Part shown: in pieces, positions 7,424 through 17,215 of the stretch
Position numbering within the stretch: position 1 is the stretch's first letter
How the letters are laid out: each line of letters opens with the position of its first letter
NCBI GenBank assembly: GCA_028293565.1
Contig: JAQGON010000045.1
Location: forward strand, 1-64,000
DNA length: 64,000 nucleotides
Origin: Verrucomicrobiota bacterium
Lineage (GTDB): Bacteria > Verrucomicrobiota > Verrucomicrobiia > Opitutales > Opitutaceae
Direction of reading: 5' to 3'
Program-made: the position numbers and the translations under genes
Notes under the pieces: model-generated
Told to the model about the DNA's origin: nothing
Databases searched by the model: none
Seen by the model: only the letters and a program-made list of their open reading frames with translations

Positions 7424-9484
7424 ATGCACTCCTTTCTTCTGCCCGTCCTCCGCGCGCCCGCCCTTGTCGGACTGGTCCTCTCCACCGCGTTCGCGGCCGA
7501 TCCCGCCCCCTCGCCCCGGACGATCACGGCCGAGGACCTCTGGTCGGTGAAGCGTCCGTCCTCGCTGGATCTCTCGCCCGACGGCCGCCACCTCGTCTTC
7601 GCCGTGAAGGAGTACACGCTCGAAAAGAACAGCTCCGTTTCCCATCTCTGGATCCTCGATACCTCGACCGGCGAGAGCCACGCGCTCACCGCCGCCGCGA
7701 GCACCGACAGCAGCCCGGCGTGGAGTCCCGACAGCACCCGCATCGCCTTCACGTCCAAGCGCACCGGCGACGAGAACCCCGCCCTCTACGTCATCCGCGC
7801 CGACGGAGGCGAGGCCGAGAAAATCGTCGAGCTGCCGCTCCCGGTGTCCGGCCCGCGCTGGCTGCCGGACGGCCAGCACGTCATCGTGGCGACGGAGGTC
7901 CTCCAGAAATTCGCGGCCGACCCCGACGCGATGAAGAAGGAGCTCAAGAAGGAGCAGGAGAAAAAAGTGACGGCCAAGGTCACCGAGAACGCGTTTTTCC
8001 GGTTTTTCGACACCTGGGTCAGCGAGGGACACGCCAGCCATCTCGTCCTCGTCGACCTGGCGTCGCACCAGACAACGGACCTCACGCCGCGGTGGGATCG
8101 CCGGTTTCGTTTCGACGACGACAGCCAGTTCGACGTCTCGCCCGACGGGAAATGGGTGGCGCTCTCGGCGGGCACGCTCGCGCCGCCCTATCACGACGCC
8201 GAGAACACGGACGTCTACCTGCTCTCGGTCGCCGATCCCGCCGCGCCGTGGAAGAATCTGACGGCGGATAATCCCGGCTCGGATGACGAGCCGCGGTTCG
8301 CGCCCGACGGGAAATCGGTGATCTTCGGCCGCACGGTCAGACCGCGCGGCCTGGCCGAATACAACCGGCTCATGCGCGTCGACCTCGCCAGCGGAGTCGC
8401 GACGCGGCTGCTGGCCGACGCCGACCTCAGCCCGCAGGACTGGCATTTTTCCCCCGACGGGAAAGCGCTGTTCTTCTGCGCGGAGGACCGGGGGCGCACG
8501 CGGATTTTTCGCACGGCGCCGGATGGATCGGGGCTCCGCGCGCTGGTGTCCAACGGCACGAACAGCTCGCTCGCCGTCGGGACCCAGGCCCTTTATTTTC
8601 TCGAGGCTTCGTTCCGCCGGCCCGACGAGGTCCATTCCCATGACCTCGCCACGGGCGCGACGGCCGTTCGCTCGCACCTGAACGACGCGCTCTTCGCCGG
8701 ACTCAAGCTCGGCCGGGTCGAGGAATACACGTTCCCCGGCGCGGCGGGCGACACGGTGCAAGGCTGGCTGATCTATCCGCCGGACTTCGATCCCGCGAAA
8801 AAATATCCGCTCCTCCAGCTCATGCACGGCGGCCCGGCCACGATGGTCGGGGACATGTGGCAGCCGAGATGGAACGCGCAGGCGCTCGTCGCTCCCGGCT
8901 ATGTCGCGACCTGGGTCAACCGCCATGGCTCGACCGGCTTCGGCGAAAAATTCCTCGCCTCGATCGACGGCGCATGGGGCGACAAGCCCTATCAGGACAT
9001 CATGAAGGCGACGGACTTCCTGCTCGCCAACCGGCCCTTCCTCGACCCGAACCGCACCGCGGCCCTCGGCGCCAGCTACGGCGGCTACATGGCCGCGTGG
9101 ATCTGCGGACACACCAATCGCTTCAAGGCGATCGTCTGCCACGCGGGCGCCTCCGATTTCGACACCCAGTATGCCTCGGACGTTTCGCTGCAGTGGCAGG
9201 ACGGGGCGATGGACGGTTCGCCGTGGCGGCGGACCGCTGCGTACGACGCGCAAAACGCGATGAACTTCGCCGGGAATTTCAGGACCCCCACCCTCGTGAT
9301 CCACGGCGAGCTCGATTACCGCGTGCCCGTCGCCCAAGGCATCGAGTTCTACTCCGCCCTCCAGGCGCAGACGGTCCCGTCGCGCCTGGTTTATTTTCCC
9401 GATGAAAATCACTGGGTCCTGCATCCGCAGAACTCGGTCTTCTGGTACGGCGAGGTCCACACCTGGCTGAAGCGATGGCTCTGA
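7424..9484 (+). CDS. S9 family peptidase (prolyl oligopeptidase / acylaminoacyl peptidase type), secreted
   Basis: The chosen start ATG 7424 gives 686 aa with a clear signal peptide ('LPVLRAPALVGLVLSTAFAA'). The 828-aa form in the ORF track only adds out-of-gene sequence. Residues ~30-420 form a WD40-like beta-propeller with repeated 'SPDGRHL / SPDSTRI / SPDGKWV' blades. The C-terminal alpha/beta hydrolase has the serine in 'ALGASYGGYMA', the acid in 'HGELDYRVP' and the histidine in 'DENHWVL'. Enzymes of this type cleave short peptides in the periplasm. The propeller is expected to limit access of larger substrates. Confidence 0.94.
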   Translation: MHSFLLPVLRAPALVGLVLSTAFAADPAPSPRTITAEDLWSVKRPSSLDLSPDGRHLVFAVKEYTLEKNSSVSHLWILDTSTGESHALTAAASTDSSPAWSPDSTRIAFTSKRTGDENPALYVIRADGGEAEKIVELPLPVSGPRWLPDGQHVIVATEVLQKFAADPDAMKKELKKEQEKKVTAKVTENAFFRFFDTWVSEGHASHLVLVDLASHQTTDLTPRWDRRFRFDDDSQFDVSPDGKWVALSAGTLAPPYHDAENTDVYLLSVADPAAPWKNLTADNPGSDDEPRFAPDGKSVIFGRTVRPRGLAEYNRLMRVDLASGVATRLLADADLSPQDWHFSPDGKALFFCAEDRGRTRIFRTAPDGSGLRALVSNGTNSSLAVGTQALYFLEASFRRPDEVHSHDLATGATAVRSHLNDALFAGLKLGRVEEYTFPGAAGDTVQGWLIYPPDFDPAKKYPLLQLMHGGPATMVGDMWQPRWNAQALVAPGYVATWVNRHGSTGFGEKFLASIDGAWGDKPYQDIMKATDFLLANRPFLDPNRTAALGASYGGYMAAWICGHTNRFKAIVCHAGASDFDTQYASDVSLQWQDGAMDGSPWRRTAAYDAQNAMNFAGNFRTPTLVIHGELDYRVPVAQGIEFYSALQAQTVPSRLVYFPDENHWVLHPQNSVFWYGEVHTWLKRWL

Positions 9485-9569
9485 CCCGCGACGAGCACAT
9501 GCGATTTGCCCGAGCCAGGCTTGACCGGACCCAAAATTGCGGGAACTCCTCCGCCCGTTGACTGACCTC

Positions 9570-10223
9570 ATGACCATGCCACGCCCCCTTCCTCGATTCC
9601 TGCCCGTGCTGGTTTTTGCGACGGTGCTGCTGGCTGCGGCGCGGGCCCAAACCGGCGCCGCCCCCGCGCAGGAACCCGCGAGCGTTTTCACCGACCCGGC
9701 CCGCGCCGCGAATTCAGCCGACGCCCCCCCCGCCGCCAAGCTCGGCAAGCCGCGCCGCGAACGGGTCATGTCGGACGACCTCGCCGCCACCCTTTCCGTC
9801 GGCATGCCGAAATACACTCCGCCCAAGCCCGTCGAAAAAAAACCGGCCGACGAACCCGCCGATGCGCGCGAGGCCGACAAGCCCAAGAACGGAATCATCC
9901 GTCTCCCCGACTACGTGGTCCGCGAAACGCGGCCGGCCGTCTTCAAGGAAAGGGATTTCGCGACCCCCAATGGCAAGGCCGACATCGGCATGCAGCGGAA
10001 CGCCGGGCTCAACTTCGGTCCCTTCGCGTCGCTCAATCGCCCCGTCGCGCTGGCGATGTATTACGAGCAGGAGCGCCTGGACAACATGACGGAACTCGCC
10101 GACGACGCGAAAACCGCCCGCCGCGCCGGCGACAAGGCCACCTCGGACTACATCATGAGACAGAGCCAGCAGACCTACCTGCGCGCCGACGGCACCGCGC
10201 CGACCTACGGCCTGCCCAAGTAG
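9570..10223 (+). CDS. Secreted protein of unknown function
   Basis: From ATG 9570 (or 9576) the frame encodes about 217 aa with an N-terminal signal peptide ('PVLVFATVLLAAARAQTGAA'). A low-complexity Pro/Ala/Lys-rich stretch ('KPVEKKPADEPADAREADKP') follows, then 'IIRLPDYVVRETRPAVFKER'. That last phrase is typical of small secreted proteins in Opitutaceae-like genomes, but I know no function for it. It ends 7 bp before the convergent 93-aa gene. Confidence 0.72.
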   Translation: MTMPRPLPRFLPVLVFATVLLAAARAQTGAAPAQEPASVFTDPARAANSADAPPAAKLGKPRRERVMSDDLAATLSVGMPKYTPPKPVEKKPADEPADAREADKPKNGIIRLPDYVVRETRPAVFKERDFATPNGKADIGMQRNAGLNFGPFASLNRPVALAMYYEQERLDNMTELADDAKTARRAGDKATSDYIMRQSQQTYLRADGTAPTYGLPK

Positions 10224-10230
10224 CAACGGG

Positions 10231-10512
10231 CTACAGCAGGGCCCGGACGATCGCCTCGCGTTCGGCGTCGAGCGGCGCGCCGGGCTTGGGGCGCGACCGG
10301 CCGGCCCGGGCATACCAATATCCGGCATTGGAATCGTCGCCCTCCCGGCGATGCAGGTACGCATGAACCCACGCCGCGTCGCGGCCCGGGTCGTCCTGCA
10401 CGCTCGCGTGCGCGCGGCTCCAGTCCCAGTGGGCGTCGTGCCACAATCCGGCCAGCGCCGCGCCCGCGCCCTCCGGCGGCGCGGCGGAGGAGAGAAATTC
10501 CTCAAATGACAT
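10231..10512 (-). CDS. Conserved small protein, 93 aa, 'HAYLHRREGD' family
   Basis: The product begins 'MSFEEFLSSAAPPEG' and carries 'WVHAYLHRREGDDSNAGYWY'. I recognise this as a conserved pattern of short bacterial proteins of unknown function, with a helical, Trp/His-rich make-up. It has no signal peptide. It is convergent with the preceding secreted protein and divergent from birA. Confidence 0.72.
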   Translation of the reverse strand: MSFEEFLSSAAPPEGAGAALAGLWHDAHWDWSRAHASVQDDPGRDAAWVHAYLHRREGDDSNAGYWYARAGRSRPKPGAPLDAEREAIVRALL

Positions 10513-10554
10513 TTGCCCAGCTTGCGTCGACGCTCTCTATTTTCAACTCCGCCC

Positions 10555-11550
10555 GTGTCCCCGACGCCCAGCACCGAACTCGTCATCCTTCGCGAACTGC
10601 TCGCGCGCGAACCCGGTTTCATGTCCGGCGCCGCCCTTGCCGGCAAACTCGGGATCAGCCGCGTCGCCGTCTGGCAGCACATGGAAAAACTCCGCAGCCA
10701 GGGCTTCGAGTTCGAGGCGGCCCGCGCCCGCGGCTACCGGATCTCGCGGCGGCCGTCGGAGCTCCACCCGACGTTCATCGCCGCGCAGCTCAAGGGCCGC
10801 GCCCGGGATTTTTCGGTCACGCTGCTCGACGAGATCGACAGCACCAACGACGAAGCCGCCCGCCAGCTCGCCGCGGGCCGCGCGGCGCCCTTCGTGGTGC
10901 TCGCGCGCCGCCAGACGCGTGGACGCGGCCGGCTCGGCCGCTCCTGGCACAGCGAGGCGAATGGCAACCTCTACGCGAGCTTTGCCTTCCGGCCCCACCT
11001 CGCGCCCGCGCGCATGCCAACCTTCACCCTGTGGATGGGCGTCAACGTCTGCGAGCTCATCGCCAACATCTGCCACACCCCGCCCGGCCTCAAGTGGCCC
11101 AACGACCTGCTCTTCGACGGACGCAAGGCGGGCGGGATGCTCACCGAGGCGCGCATCGACGCGGACCAGATCCGCGACCTCGTCTTCGGACTCGGGCTGA
11201 ACCTGAACAGCCCGGCCGGCACCTGGCCGGCCGAACTCGCGCGCCATGCCGTCTCGCTCGCCGAAAAAACCTCCGCCCCCCTCGACCCGAATCATTTCAC
11301 GGCGGCCCTGATCGGACGCGTGTTGATGGCCTACACGGAATTCGTCGACGGCGACTATCTGAAAACGTTCGCCGATCGCTGGAACCGGCTCGACCTCCTC
11401 CGCGGCCACCACGTCGCCGTCCTCCAGGGCGGCAAACGCGTCGCCGGCATCGCCGCCGGCGTCGACGACTCCGGGGCGCTGCTGGTCCGCAGCGCCGCCG
11501 GCGGACGCCCGCACCGATTCCAGGCTGGCGACGTGACCCTCGAGAAATAG
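10555..11550 (+). CDS. birA: Bifunctional biotin-[acetyl-CoA-carboxylase] ligase / biotin operon repressor
   Basis: This ~331-aa protein starts at GTG 10555; a TTG 42 bases upstream is less likely. It opens with a winged-helix DNA-binding domain ('ALAGKLGISRVAVWQHMEKL', residues ~20-70). The biotin ligase domain follows, with the biotinyl-AMP loop 'TRGRGRLGRSWHS' and 'LKWPNDLLFDGRKAGGML', and then the small C-terminal SH3-like domain. It activates biotin and attaches it to carboxylase carrier domains. The N-terminal domain implies that it can also repress biotin genes, although none are in this window. Confidence 0.95.
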   Translation: MSPTPSTELVILRELLAREPGFMSGAALAGKLGISRVAVWQHMEKLRSQGFEFEAARARGYRISRRPSELHPTFIAAQLKGRARDFSVTLLDEIDSTNDEAARQLAAGRAAPFVVLARRQTRGRGRLGRSWHSEANGNLYASFAFRPHLAPARMPTFTLWMGVNVCELIANICHTPPGLKWPNDLLFDGRKAGGMLTEARIDADQIRDLVFGLGLNLNSPAGTWPAELARHAVSLAEKTSAPLDPNHFTAALIGRVLMAYTEFVDGDYLKTFADRWNRLDLLRGHHVAVLQGGKRVAGIAAGVDDSGALLVRSAAGGRPHRFQAGDVTLEK

Positions 11551-11650
11551 CGCGGCCGGCGTCCGCCCTGCGCCTCCGATCTCCGGACCGCCCTCGCCGA
11601 CACAGCGTCTCCGCTTGCCCCGGCGGATTACTGACTCAGCCTTTTGCCTG

Positions 11651-12637
11651 ATGCCCGACGCGCCCGCCATCGAAGTTTCGCACCTCGTCAAAACCTACGC
11701 GGGCGTCACGGCGGTCAACGACATCACCTTCCGCGTCGGCCGCGGGGAGATCCTCGGTTTTCTCGGCCCGAATGGTGCGGGAAAATCCACGACGATGCGC
11801 GTCCTGACCGGCTACCTGCCCGCGACGTCCGGCAGCGTCCAGATCTGCGGGATTCCGGTCGCGTCGCAGCCGGACGCCGCGAAGCGGCTGATCGGCTACA
11901 TGCCGGAAAACAACCCGCTGCCGGAAGACATGCGCGTGTCGGAGTACCTTTATTTCCGGGGACGCCTGAAGGAAGTGTCGCGCCGCAAGCTCGGGCCGCG
12001 GATCGACGAGGTCCTCGAGCTCTGCGACTTGAAGCGCGTGCGGCACAAGATCATCGGCCAGCTCTCCAAGGGCTACCGCCAGCGCGTGGGCATCGCCGAA
12101 TCCATCCTCGCCGAGCCGCCCGTGATCATCATGGACGAGCCCACGATCGGGCTGGATCCGCATCAGATCCTGATCGTGCGCGACCTCATCGCCAGCCTCC
12201 GCGGACGCATGACGGTGATCATTTCGTCGCACATCCTGCCCGAGATCGAGGTCACCTGCGACCGCGTGCTGATCATCAACCAGGGCCGCGTCGTCGCGCA
12301 GGGCACGCCAGCCGACCTGCGCCGCGAGATCCTCGGCCGCTCCACCTACGACGTGGAGCTGGCCGGCGACGTCAGCACGCTCCCGTCCGTGCTGTCGGCG
12401 ATCGAGCCGACCCTCGAAATCGCCGAGCAGGGCGATCCCGACGCGGAAGGGTTCCGCCATCTCAAGCTCTCGACCGAGCGCGACGCCGAGCTCGGCGAAC
12501 CGCTGCTGCGCGCGCTCTCCGCTCCGGGTTACCGGCTCCGCGCGCTGAGCCGCGCCCATCCCACGCTCGAGGACGTCTTCCTCGCCGCCACTCGCCGCAG
12601 CTGGGACGTGAAATCGCCCGAGCCCCGCAAAAAATGA
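11651..12637 (+). CDS. ABC transporter ATP-binding protein (GldA-like)
   Basis: This 328-aa ATPase has Walker A 'GPNGAGKSTTMR', the signature 'LSKGYRQRVGIAESI' and Walker B 'VIIMDEPTIGLDP', plus a C-terminal extension typical of GldA/NatA-like exporter ATPases. The start ATG 11651 gives the standard opening 'PAIEVSHLVKTYAGVTAVND'. It is the first gene of a four-gene exporter unit (ATPase, permease, GldG-like, DUF4340), a layout familiar from Verrucomicrobia and Planctomycetes. The transported molecule is not known. Confidence 0.92.
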   Translation: MPDAPAIEVSHLVKTYAGVTAVNDITFRVGRGEILGFLGPNGAGKSTTMRVLTGYLPATSGSVQICGIPVASQPDAAKRLIGYMPENNPLPEDMRVSEYLYFRGRLKEVSRRKLGPRIDEVLELCDLKRVRHKIIGQLSKGYRQRVGIAESILAEPPVIIMDEPTIGLDPHQILIVRDLIASLRGRMTVIISSHILPEIEVTCDRVLIINQGRVVAQGTPADLRREILGRSTYDVELAGDVSTLPSVLSAIEPTLEIAEQGDPDAEGFRHLKLSTERDAELGEPLLRALSAPGYRLRALSRAHPTLEDVFLAATRRSWDVKSPEPRKK

Positions 12638-12667
12638 CAGTTCGCGGCATCCTTTCGTAAACGCGCC

Positions 12668-13429
12668 ATGAAGCATTTTTTCACGCTCCTCAGCCACGAG
12701 ATCCGGATGCTGCTCGTCAGCGCCAGCACCTACATCGCGGCCACGCTTTTCCTCGGGTTCACCGGATTCATCTTCACGAGCATCCTCGAGATCTACAGCA
12801 AGGCCCCGCAGGAGTCGTCGCCGGCCGAGGATTTTTTCCGGTTCTTCTGGTTCCCGGTGCTCCTGATGGTTCCGATGCTGACGATGAAGTCGCTGGCCGA
12901 GGAACGCCGCCTGGGCACGATCGAGACGCTGCTGACGACCCCCGTCACCACCACGGAAGTGGTCCTCGCGAAATACGGCGCCGCCTATTTCCTCTACGTC
13001 TGCCTCTGGGGCTCGACCGCGGCGTTCTTTTTCGTGCTGGGAAAGTTCTCCGGCGACGCCCGCCTGCTCGATGCCGGGCCGCTGCTGGGGGGTTACCTTT
13101 TCATCGCGATTTCCGGGCTGCTCTTCATCGCGCTGGGCATCTTCGCGAGTTCGCTTTCGCGAAACCAGGCCGTCGCCGCCATCCTCTGCGCGACGATGAT
13201 CTTCGGCGTGATCTTCGGACTCAGCTGGCTGGCGGGATCCTCCGCGCTCAACCGCGAAGTGCTTCAGCCGGTTCGCCTCGCCGTCGACTACGCGCAGGTC
13301 CTCGTGCATCGCGATGACTTCACCCACGGGATCATCGACACCCGGCAGCTCCTGTTCTACCTGAGCGGCACGGTCCTCGCGCTGATCTTCAGCATCCTCG
13401 GCGTCGAGGCGAAGCTGCTGCATTCGTGA
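12668..13429 (+). CDS. ABC-2 type transporter permease (GldF-like)
   Basis: The 253-aa protein has six predicted membrane segments and the conserved cytoplasmic loop 'MKSLAEERRLGTIETLLTTP', a hallmark of ABC-2 permeases of the GldF group. It lies 30 bp after its ATPase. The GldG-like subunit begins shortly after its stop, so the three are almost certainly one complex in the inner membrane. Confidence 0.92.
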   Translation: MKHFFTLLSHEIRMLLVSASTYIAATLFLGFTGFIFTSILEIYSKAPQESSPAEDFFRFFWFPVLLMVPMLTMKSLAEERRLGTIETLLTTPVTTTEVVLAKYGAAYFLYVCLWGSTAAFFFVLGKFSGDARLLDAGPLLGGYLFIAISGLLFIALGIFASSLSRNQAVAAILCATMIFGVIFGLSWLAGSSALNREVLQPVRLAVDYAQVLVHRDDFTHGIIDTRQLLFYLSGTVLALIFSILGVEAKLLHS

Positions 13430-13481
13430 GCAGAAACGCCGAGTGACGCCTGACGAGAAAATCCAGCCAGCAAGACGCCGC

Positions 13482-14978
13482 ATGCCCTCCTTCGACAGCT
13501 TCCGCACCGCCCGGTGGATCCGCACGCTCAACCTGCTGCTGCAGGCGGTGCTCTTCCTCTCGCTGTTCGCCGGGCTGAATTACCTGGCGAGGAACCACCC
13601 GTCGCGTTTCGACCTCACCCACCAGCACCGCTATTCGCTTTCCGCCGAGACGGAAGCCTACCTGAAGAACCTGCCCCAGCCGGCACGGATCGTCGTCACC
13701 GTGACGGCGGACTCCGAAAACCCGGGCAACGTTCAGGCCTTCCGCGACATCAGCGGGCTCCTGCGCGAGTACACCTACGCCAGCGAGAGCAACGTCAACG
13801 GTCGGATCGCGGTGGAATATCTCGACGTCTACAAGAACCGCCGCAAGGCCGAGGAATACGGGATCGAGTCCCCCGACATTCTCGTGGTGATTTCCGGCGA
13901 CCGCCGCCGCGCGCTGAATGTCGACGACCTCTACCGCGTGAAGGACAAGGTCCGCGCCGCCTTCCAGGGCGAGCAGGCGCTGACCGCCGCGCTGCTCGAG
14001 GTTTCGAGCCAGGGCCGGAAAAAGATCTATTTCCTGACGGGCCACGGCGAATTGAACCCCGAGGACGTTGATCCCGTCCACGGACTTTCCGCGGTGAAGG
14101 ACCAGCTGCGGGCACGCAATTTCGACGTCGATCGCCTCGACCTTTCCGCCGTGCCGAAAATCCCGGCGGACGCCGCGCTGCTGATCGCCGCCTCGCCGCA
14201 GGCCGCGTATACGCCGCCCGAGCAGGAAATGCTGCGGCAATATCTCGCCGCCGGCGCCGGCCGTCTCATCGCGCTGCTGGCGCCCGGACAGCCCCATGGC
14301 CTGATCAATGTGATCCTCGACTGGGGCATCCTGATTGACGACGACGTGATCCATGATCCCGGCGCCGGGAGCATGACCGAGGAAGGGGATCTGATCCTGA
14401 AACTTTTCCAGCCCCACCCCATCACGCAGACCCTGATCGACTACCAGATGCCGCTGCGCATCGGCCAGGCGCGGAGCGTGCGTCCCGACCCGGGCCGGAA
14501 ATCCGGCGGCGGACTCACGGTGACGACCCTCGCCGTCACCTCGACGGCCGCGTGGGGCGAGGTGAGTTACCGGCTGCACACGGCGCCCGAGTACAACCCT
14601 GGCTACGACATCAAGAACGACCGTCCCGGCCTGGAGCCGCCCGACCACCTTGCCGTCGCCATCGCCTCCGAGCGCGTCAACGTGCGCGCCGGCCTCGATT
14701 TCAGCGTGCGCGGCGGCCGCCTCGTGGTGTTCGGCACCGGCGACCTCGTCGCGAACAACCGCATCGCGCTGCCCGGCAACCTCGACATCTTTCTCAGCGC
14801 GGTGAACTGGTCGGTGGACCGGGACACGCAGTTCAACATTCCGGTGCGCCCGATCGAGCGCCTCCAGCTTTCCCTCAGCGCCAGCGAACTCGCCCGCCTG
14901 CGCACGGTCCTCCTGCTCGGGCTGCCGGGCATTGCGCTCCTGCTCGGCCTTCTCGTCTACTGGACCCGGCGGCGCTGA
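13482..14978 (+). CDS. GldG-like ABC transporter auxiliary subunit
   Basis: About 498 aa from ATG 13482 (GTG 13443 is an alternative that would leave only 13 bp to the permease). It has one N-terminal membrane helix ('LLLQAVLFLSLFAGLNYLA'), a large periplasmic domain opening 'NHPSRFDLTHQHRYSLSAET' and a C-terminal membrane helix before a basic tail. This two-anchor layout and the 'FDLT...YSLS' phrase are diagnostic of GldG-type proteins. In Bacteroidetes GldA/F/G serve gliding motility; outside that phylum the role is unclear, so gliding should not be assumed. Confidence 0.9.
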   Translation: MPSFDSFRTARWIRTLNLLLQAVLFLSLFAGLNYLARNHPSRFDLTHQHRYSLSAETEAYLKNLPQPARIVVTVTADSENPGNVQAFRDISGLLREYTYASESNVNGRIAVEYLDVYKNRRKAEEYGIESPDILVVISGDRRRALNVDDLYRVKDKVRAAFQGEQALTAALLEVSSQGRKKIYFLTGHGELNPEDVDPVHGLSAVKDQLRARNFDVDRLDLSAVPKIPADAALLIAASPQAAYTPPEQEMLRQYLAAGAGRLIALLAPGQPHGLINVILDWGILIDDDVIHDPGAGSMTEEGDLILKLFQPHPITQTLIDYQMPLRIGQARSVRPDPGRKSGGGLTVTTLAVTSTAAWGEVSYRLHTAPEYNPGYDIKNDRPGLEPPDHLAVAIASERVNVRAGLDFSVRGGRLVVFGTGDLVANNRIALPGNLDIFLSAVNWSVDRDTQFNIPVRPIERLQLSLSASELARLRTVLLLGLPGIALLLGLLVYWTRRR

Positions 14979-15133
14979 TGCCACTATCCGCGACCCGCTC
15001 CCGGCCTTCAGCCACCGGCAAAATTCACCGATCCTTCCGCCTTTCCGCCATGTCCTCAGCCCCGTCGATCCTCTCCATCCGCTGACCGCCGAAAGCTGAC
15101 GGCTGATCGTCTCCTTCGCTGCCCGCTCCTCCC

Positions 15134-17086
15134 ATGCGCACCAAAGTCACGCTCGTCCTGCTGTTCATGAACGTCGCCCTGTTCTTTTATATTTTCCAGG
15201 TGGAGCGGCGGCAGCAGACCGACCGCGCCTACCAGGTCACGCGCGCCAACGTGCTCGGCGCCGAGGCCGCCGACATCCGGTCGATCGAGGTCACGGGCGG
15301 CACGCACGTTCTCTCGCTCGCCAAGCGCGGCGACACCTGGTTCGTCACCTCGCCGCTCGAGTGGCCGGCCAACCCGAACGCCGTCAACCGGATCCTCACC
15401 GAGCTCCAGTTCCTCCGCCACGAAACGAGCTTCAATGTCGCCGACCTCGCGAAAAGCGGGCAGTCGCTCGCCGACTACGGCCTCGAAAAACCCAGCCTCA
15501 CGCTGACAATCACGTCGGGCGATCCCTCGAGCCCGTCGCGGGCCGACGGCACCACGCAGGTCACCAAGCTGCAGATCGGCGACCTGACGAAGGACGGCCT
15601 GCGCCTTTATCTTCTCTCCCCGGACCGCGAACGCATCCACGTCGTCAGCCAGAGCCTGGCGCGCAGCCTCGCTTTGACCTTCGACGACCTGCGCGCCGAC
15701 GCGCTGTTCACGATCCAGGTGTTCGAAGCCCGCTCGCTCAATCTCCAGACCGCCGCGCCGGCCAGCCTGCGGATCCGCCTGCGGCGCGACGGGAACCGCT
15801 GGTCGTTCGAGACGCCGATTGTCGCGCGCGCGAGCAAGAACGCCGCGGAGCTGGCGATCAACGGCCTCAATGCCCTGCGGGTGGCGTCGTTCATCAGCTC
15901 GAACCCGCGCGCCACTTTGCCGGGCGAAAAACCGTCGCTGCGGATCAGCCTCGAGGGAAACAACCGGCGCGAGACGCTCATCCTCGGGGACCCTGCCCCC
16001 GCCGGCGGCGACGCGCCGTCCGCCGGGAACCCGTTGTTTTATGCCCAGCTGGAGGGCCGGAGCGCGCTGTTCACCGTCAGCATCCCGAAGAGCCTGCTCG
16101 ACACGCTGCGCTCGGCCCAGGTCTCGCTGCGGGAAACGCGCGTCCTCGACTTCGATCCCGCGGCGGTGAACGCCATCACGCTGACCGCCCCGAACCAGCC
16201 CGAGCTCGCCCTGCAGCGTCTCGAGACGGCCGCGGCCGGCGCGGACGGTTCGGCGTGGCAGATCGTCCGGCGCGGCGAGGGCGCGGCCGGCCCGCAGACC
16301 AAGCCCGCCGACCGCGGGCGCGTGCAGCGGCTGCTCGACCAGCTGGCCCGCCTCACCGCCAGCGATTTCAAAAGCGATGCGCCGAGCGCAGCCGACCTCG
16401 AGACGTGGGGATTCAACCGGCCCGAGCGCGAAGTCAGCCTCGCCCTGGTCGGCGGCGCCGCGCCCGTCGCATTCCAGCTCGGCACGGATTCGAGCCGAAA
16501 TGTCTACGCGCGGCTCGGGACCTCGGCAAATCCCGGGCCTTCGATTTACGCCGTCGACCCGGCCGTGCTCACGGAATTGCCCGTCGCATCGAAGGACTGG
16601 CGGGACCGGTTGCTGCGGGAACTTCCGGCCGGCGCCAAGCTGACCGCGCTGAAGCTCGTCGACTTGTCCAACAACCAGACGGTCCTCGACACCGCCATCG
16701 ACGCGGCCGGCAAGCTCGTCGCCGCCGTGCCTCACCCCGACGCGGTCGGCGCCCTCGTCGCGCATCTCCAGACCCTTCGCGCCAAGGCCTTCGTCCTCGA
16801 TCAGTTCGCGGAAAAGGTCACGGTCGCCGGCGAGGAGCGCCCCTGGCGCTATCGGCTCGACGCGACTGCCACGCTGGTCGGCGGCGCCGGGGAACAGACG
16901 AGCGTCACCACCCTTTTCCTGAGCGTCCGCGTCGGAGGCGACCTGCAGCTGGCCGGTTCGCCCGCGGCCGATTTCAACACCGTCTTCTCGATCGAGCAGC
17001 CTCTGCTCGATGCGCTCTGGACCGTCACCGAAGGCCCGCACGACCCGGGCGCGCCGCCGGTGCCGCCGGCGCCGGCCGCGAAATGA
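15134..17086 (+). CDS. DUF4340 domain-containing protein of the GldG-type exporter
   Basis: This 650-aa protein has a single N-terminal membrane anchor ('VTLVLLFMNVALFFYIFQVE') and a large exported region. That region contains repeated DUF4340-like modules ('VTSPLEWPANPNAVNRILTE', 'IVRRGEGAAGPQTKPADRGR', and the later 'GDTWFVTSPL'-type phrases). DUF4340 proteins are regularly encoded directly after GldG-like subunits and are presumed extracytoplasmic partners of the exporter. The 155-bp gap before it shows no other gene. Substrate and mechanism are unknown. Confidence 0.88.
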   Translation: MRTKVTLVLLFMNVALFFYIFQVERRQQTDRAYQVTRANVLGAEAADIRSIEVTGGTHVLSLAKRGDTWFVTSPLEWPANPNAVNRILTELQFLRHETSFNVADLAKSGQSLADYGLEKPSLTLTITSGDPSSPSRADGTTQVTKLQIGDLTKDGLRLYLLSPDRERIHVVSQSLARSLALTFDDLRADALFTIQVFEARSLNLQTAAPASLRIRLRRDGNRWSFETPIVARASKNAAELAINGLNALRVASFISSNPRATLPGEKPSLRISLEGNNRRETLILGDPAPAGGDAPSAGNPLFYAQLEGRSALFTVSIPKSLLDTLRSAQVSLRETRVLDFDPAAVNAITLTAPNQPELALQRLETAAAGADGSAWQIVRRGEGAAGPQTKPADRGRVQRLLDQLARLTASDFKSDAPSAADLETWGFNRPEREVSLALVGGAAPVAFQLGTDSSRNVYARLGTSANPGPSIYAVDPAVLTELPVASKDWRDRLLRELPAGAKLTALKLVDLSNNQTVLDTAIDAAGKLVAAVPHPDAVGALVAHLQTLRAKAFVLDQFAEKVTVAGEERPWRYRLDATATLVGGAGEQTSVTTLFLSVRVGGDLQLAGSPAADFNTVFSIEQPLLDALWTVTEGPHDPGAPPVPPAPAAK

Positions 17087-17215
17087 GTGAACGGCGCCGT
17101 CTGCCCCGTGCTGGATCCAGGCGGAAGCAGTTCGGCGGAAGCTCCAAGCTCAAATGAACCTTCCAGCCCGGAACCACCCTCGGAGCAGCGCCGCGCCTCC
17201 GCTTCGCAACCATCC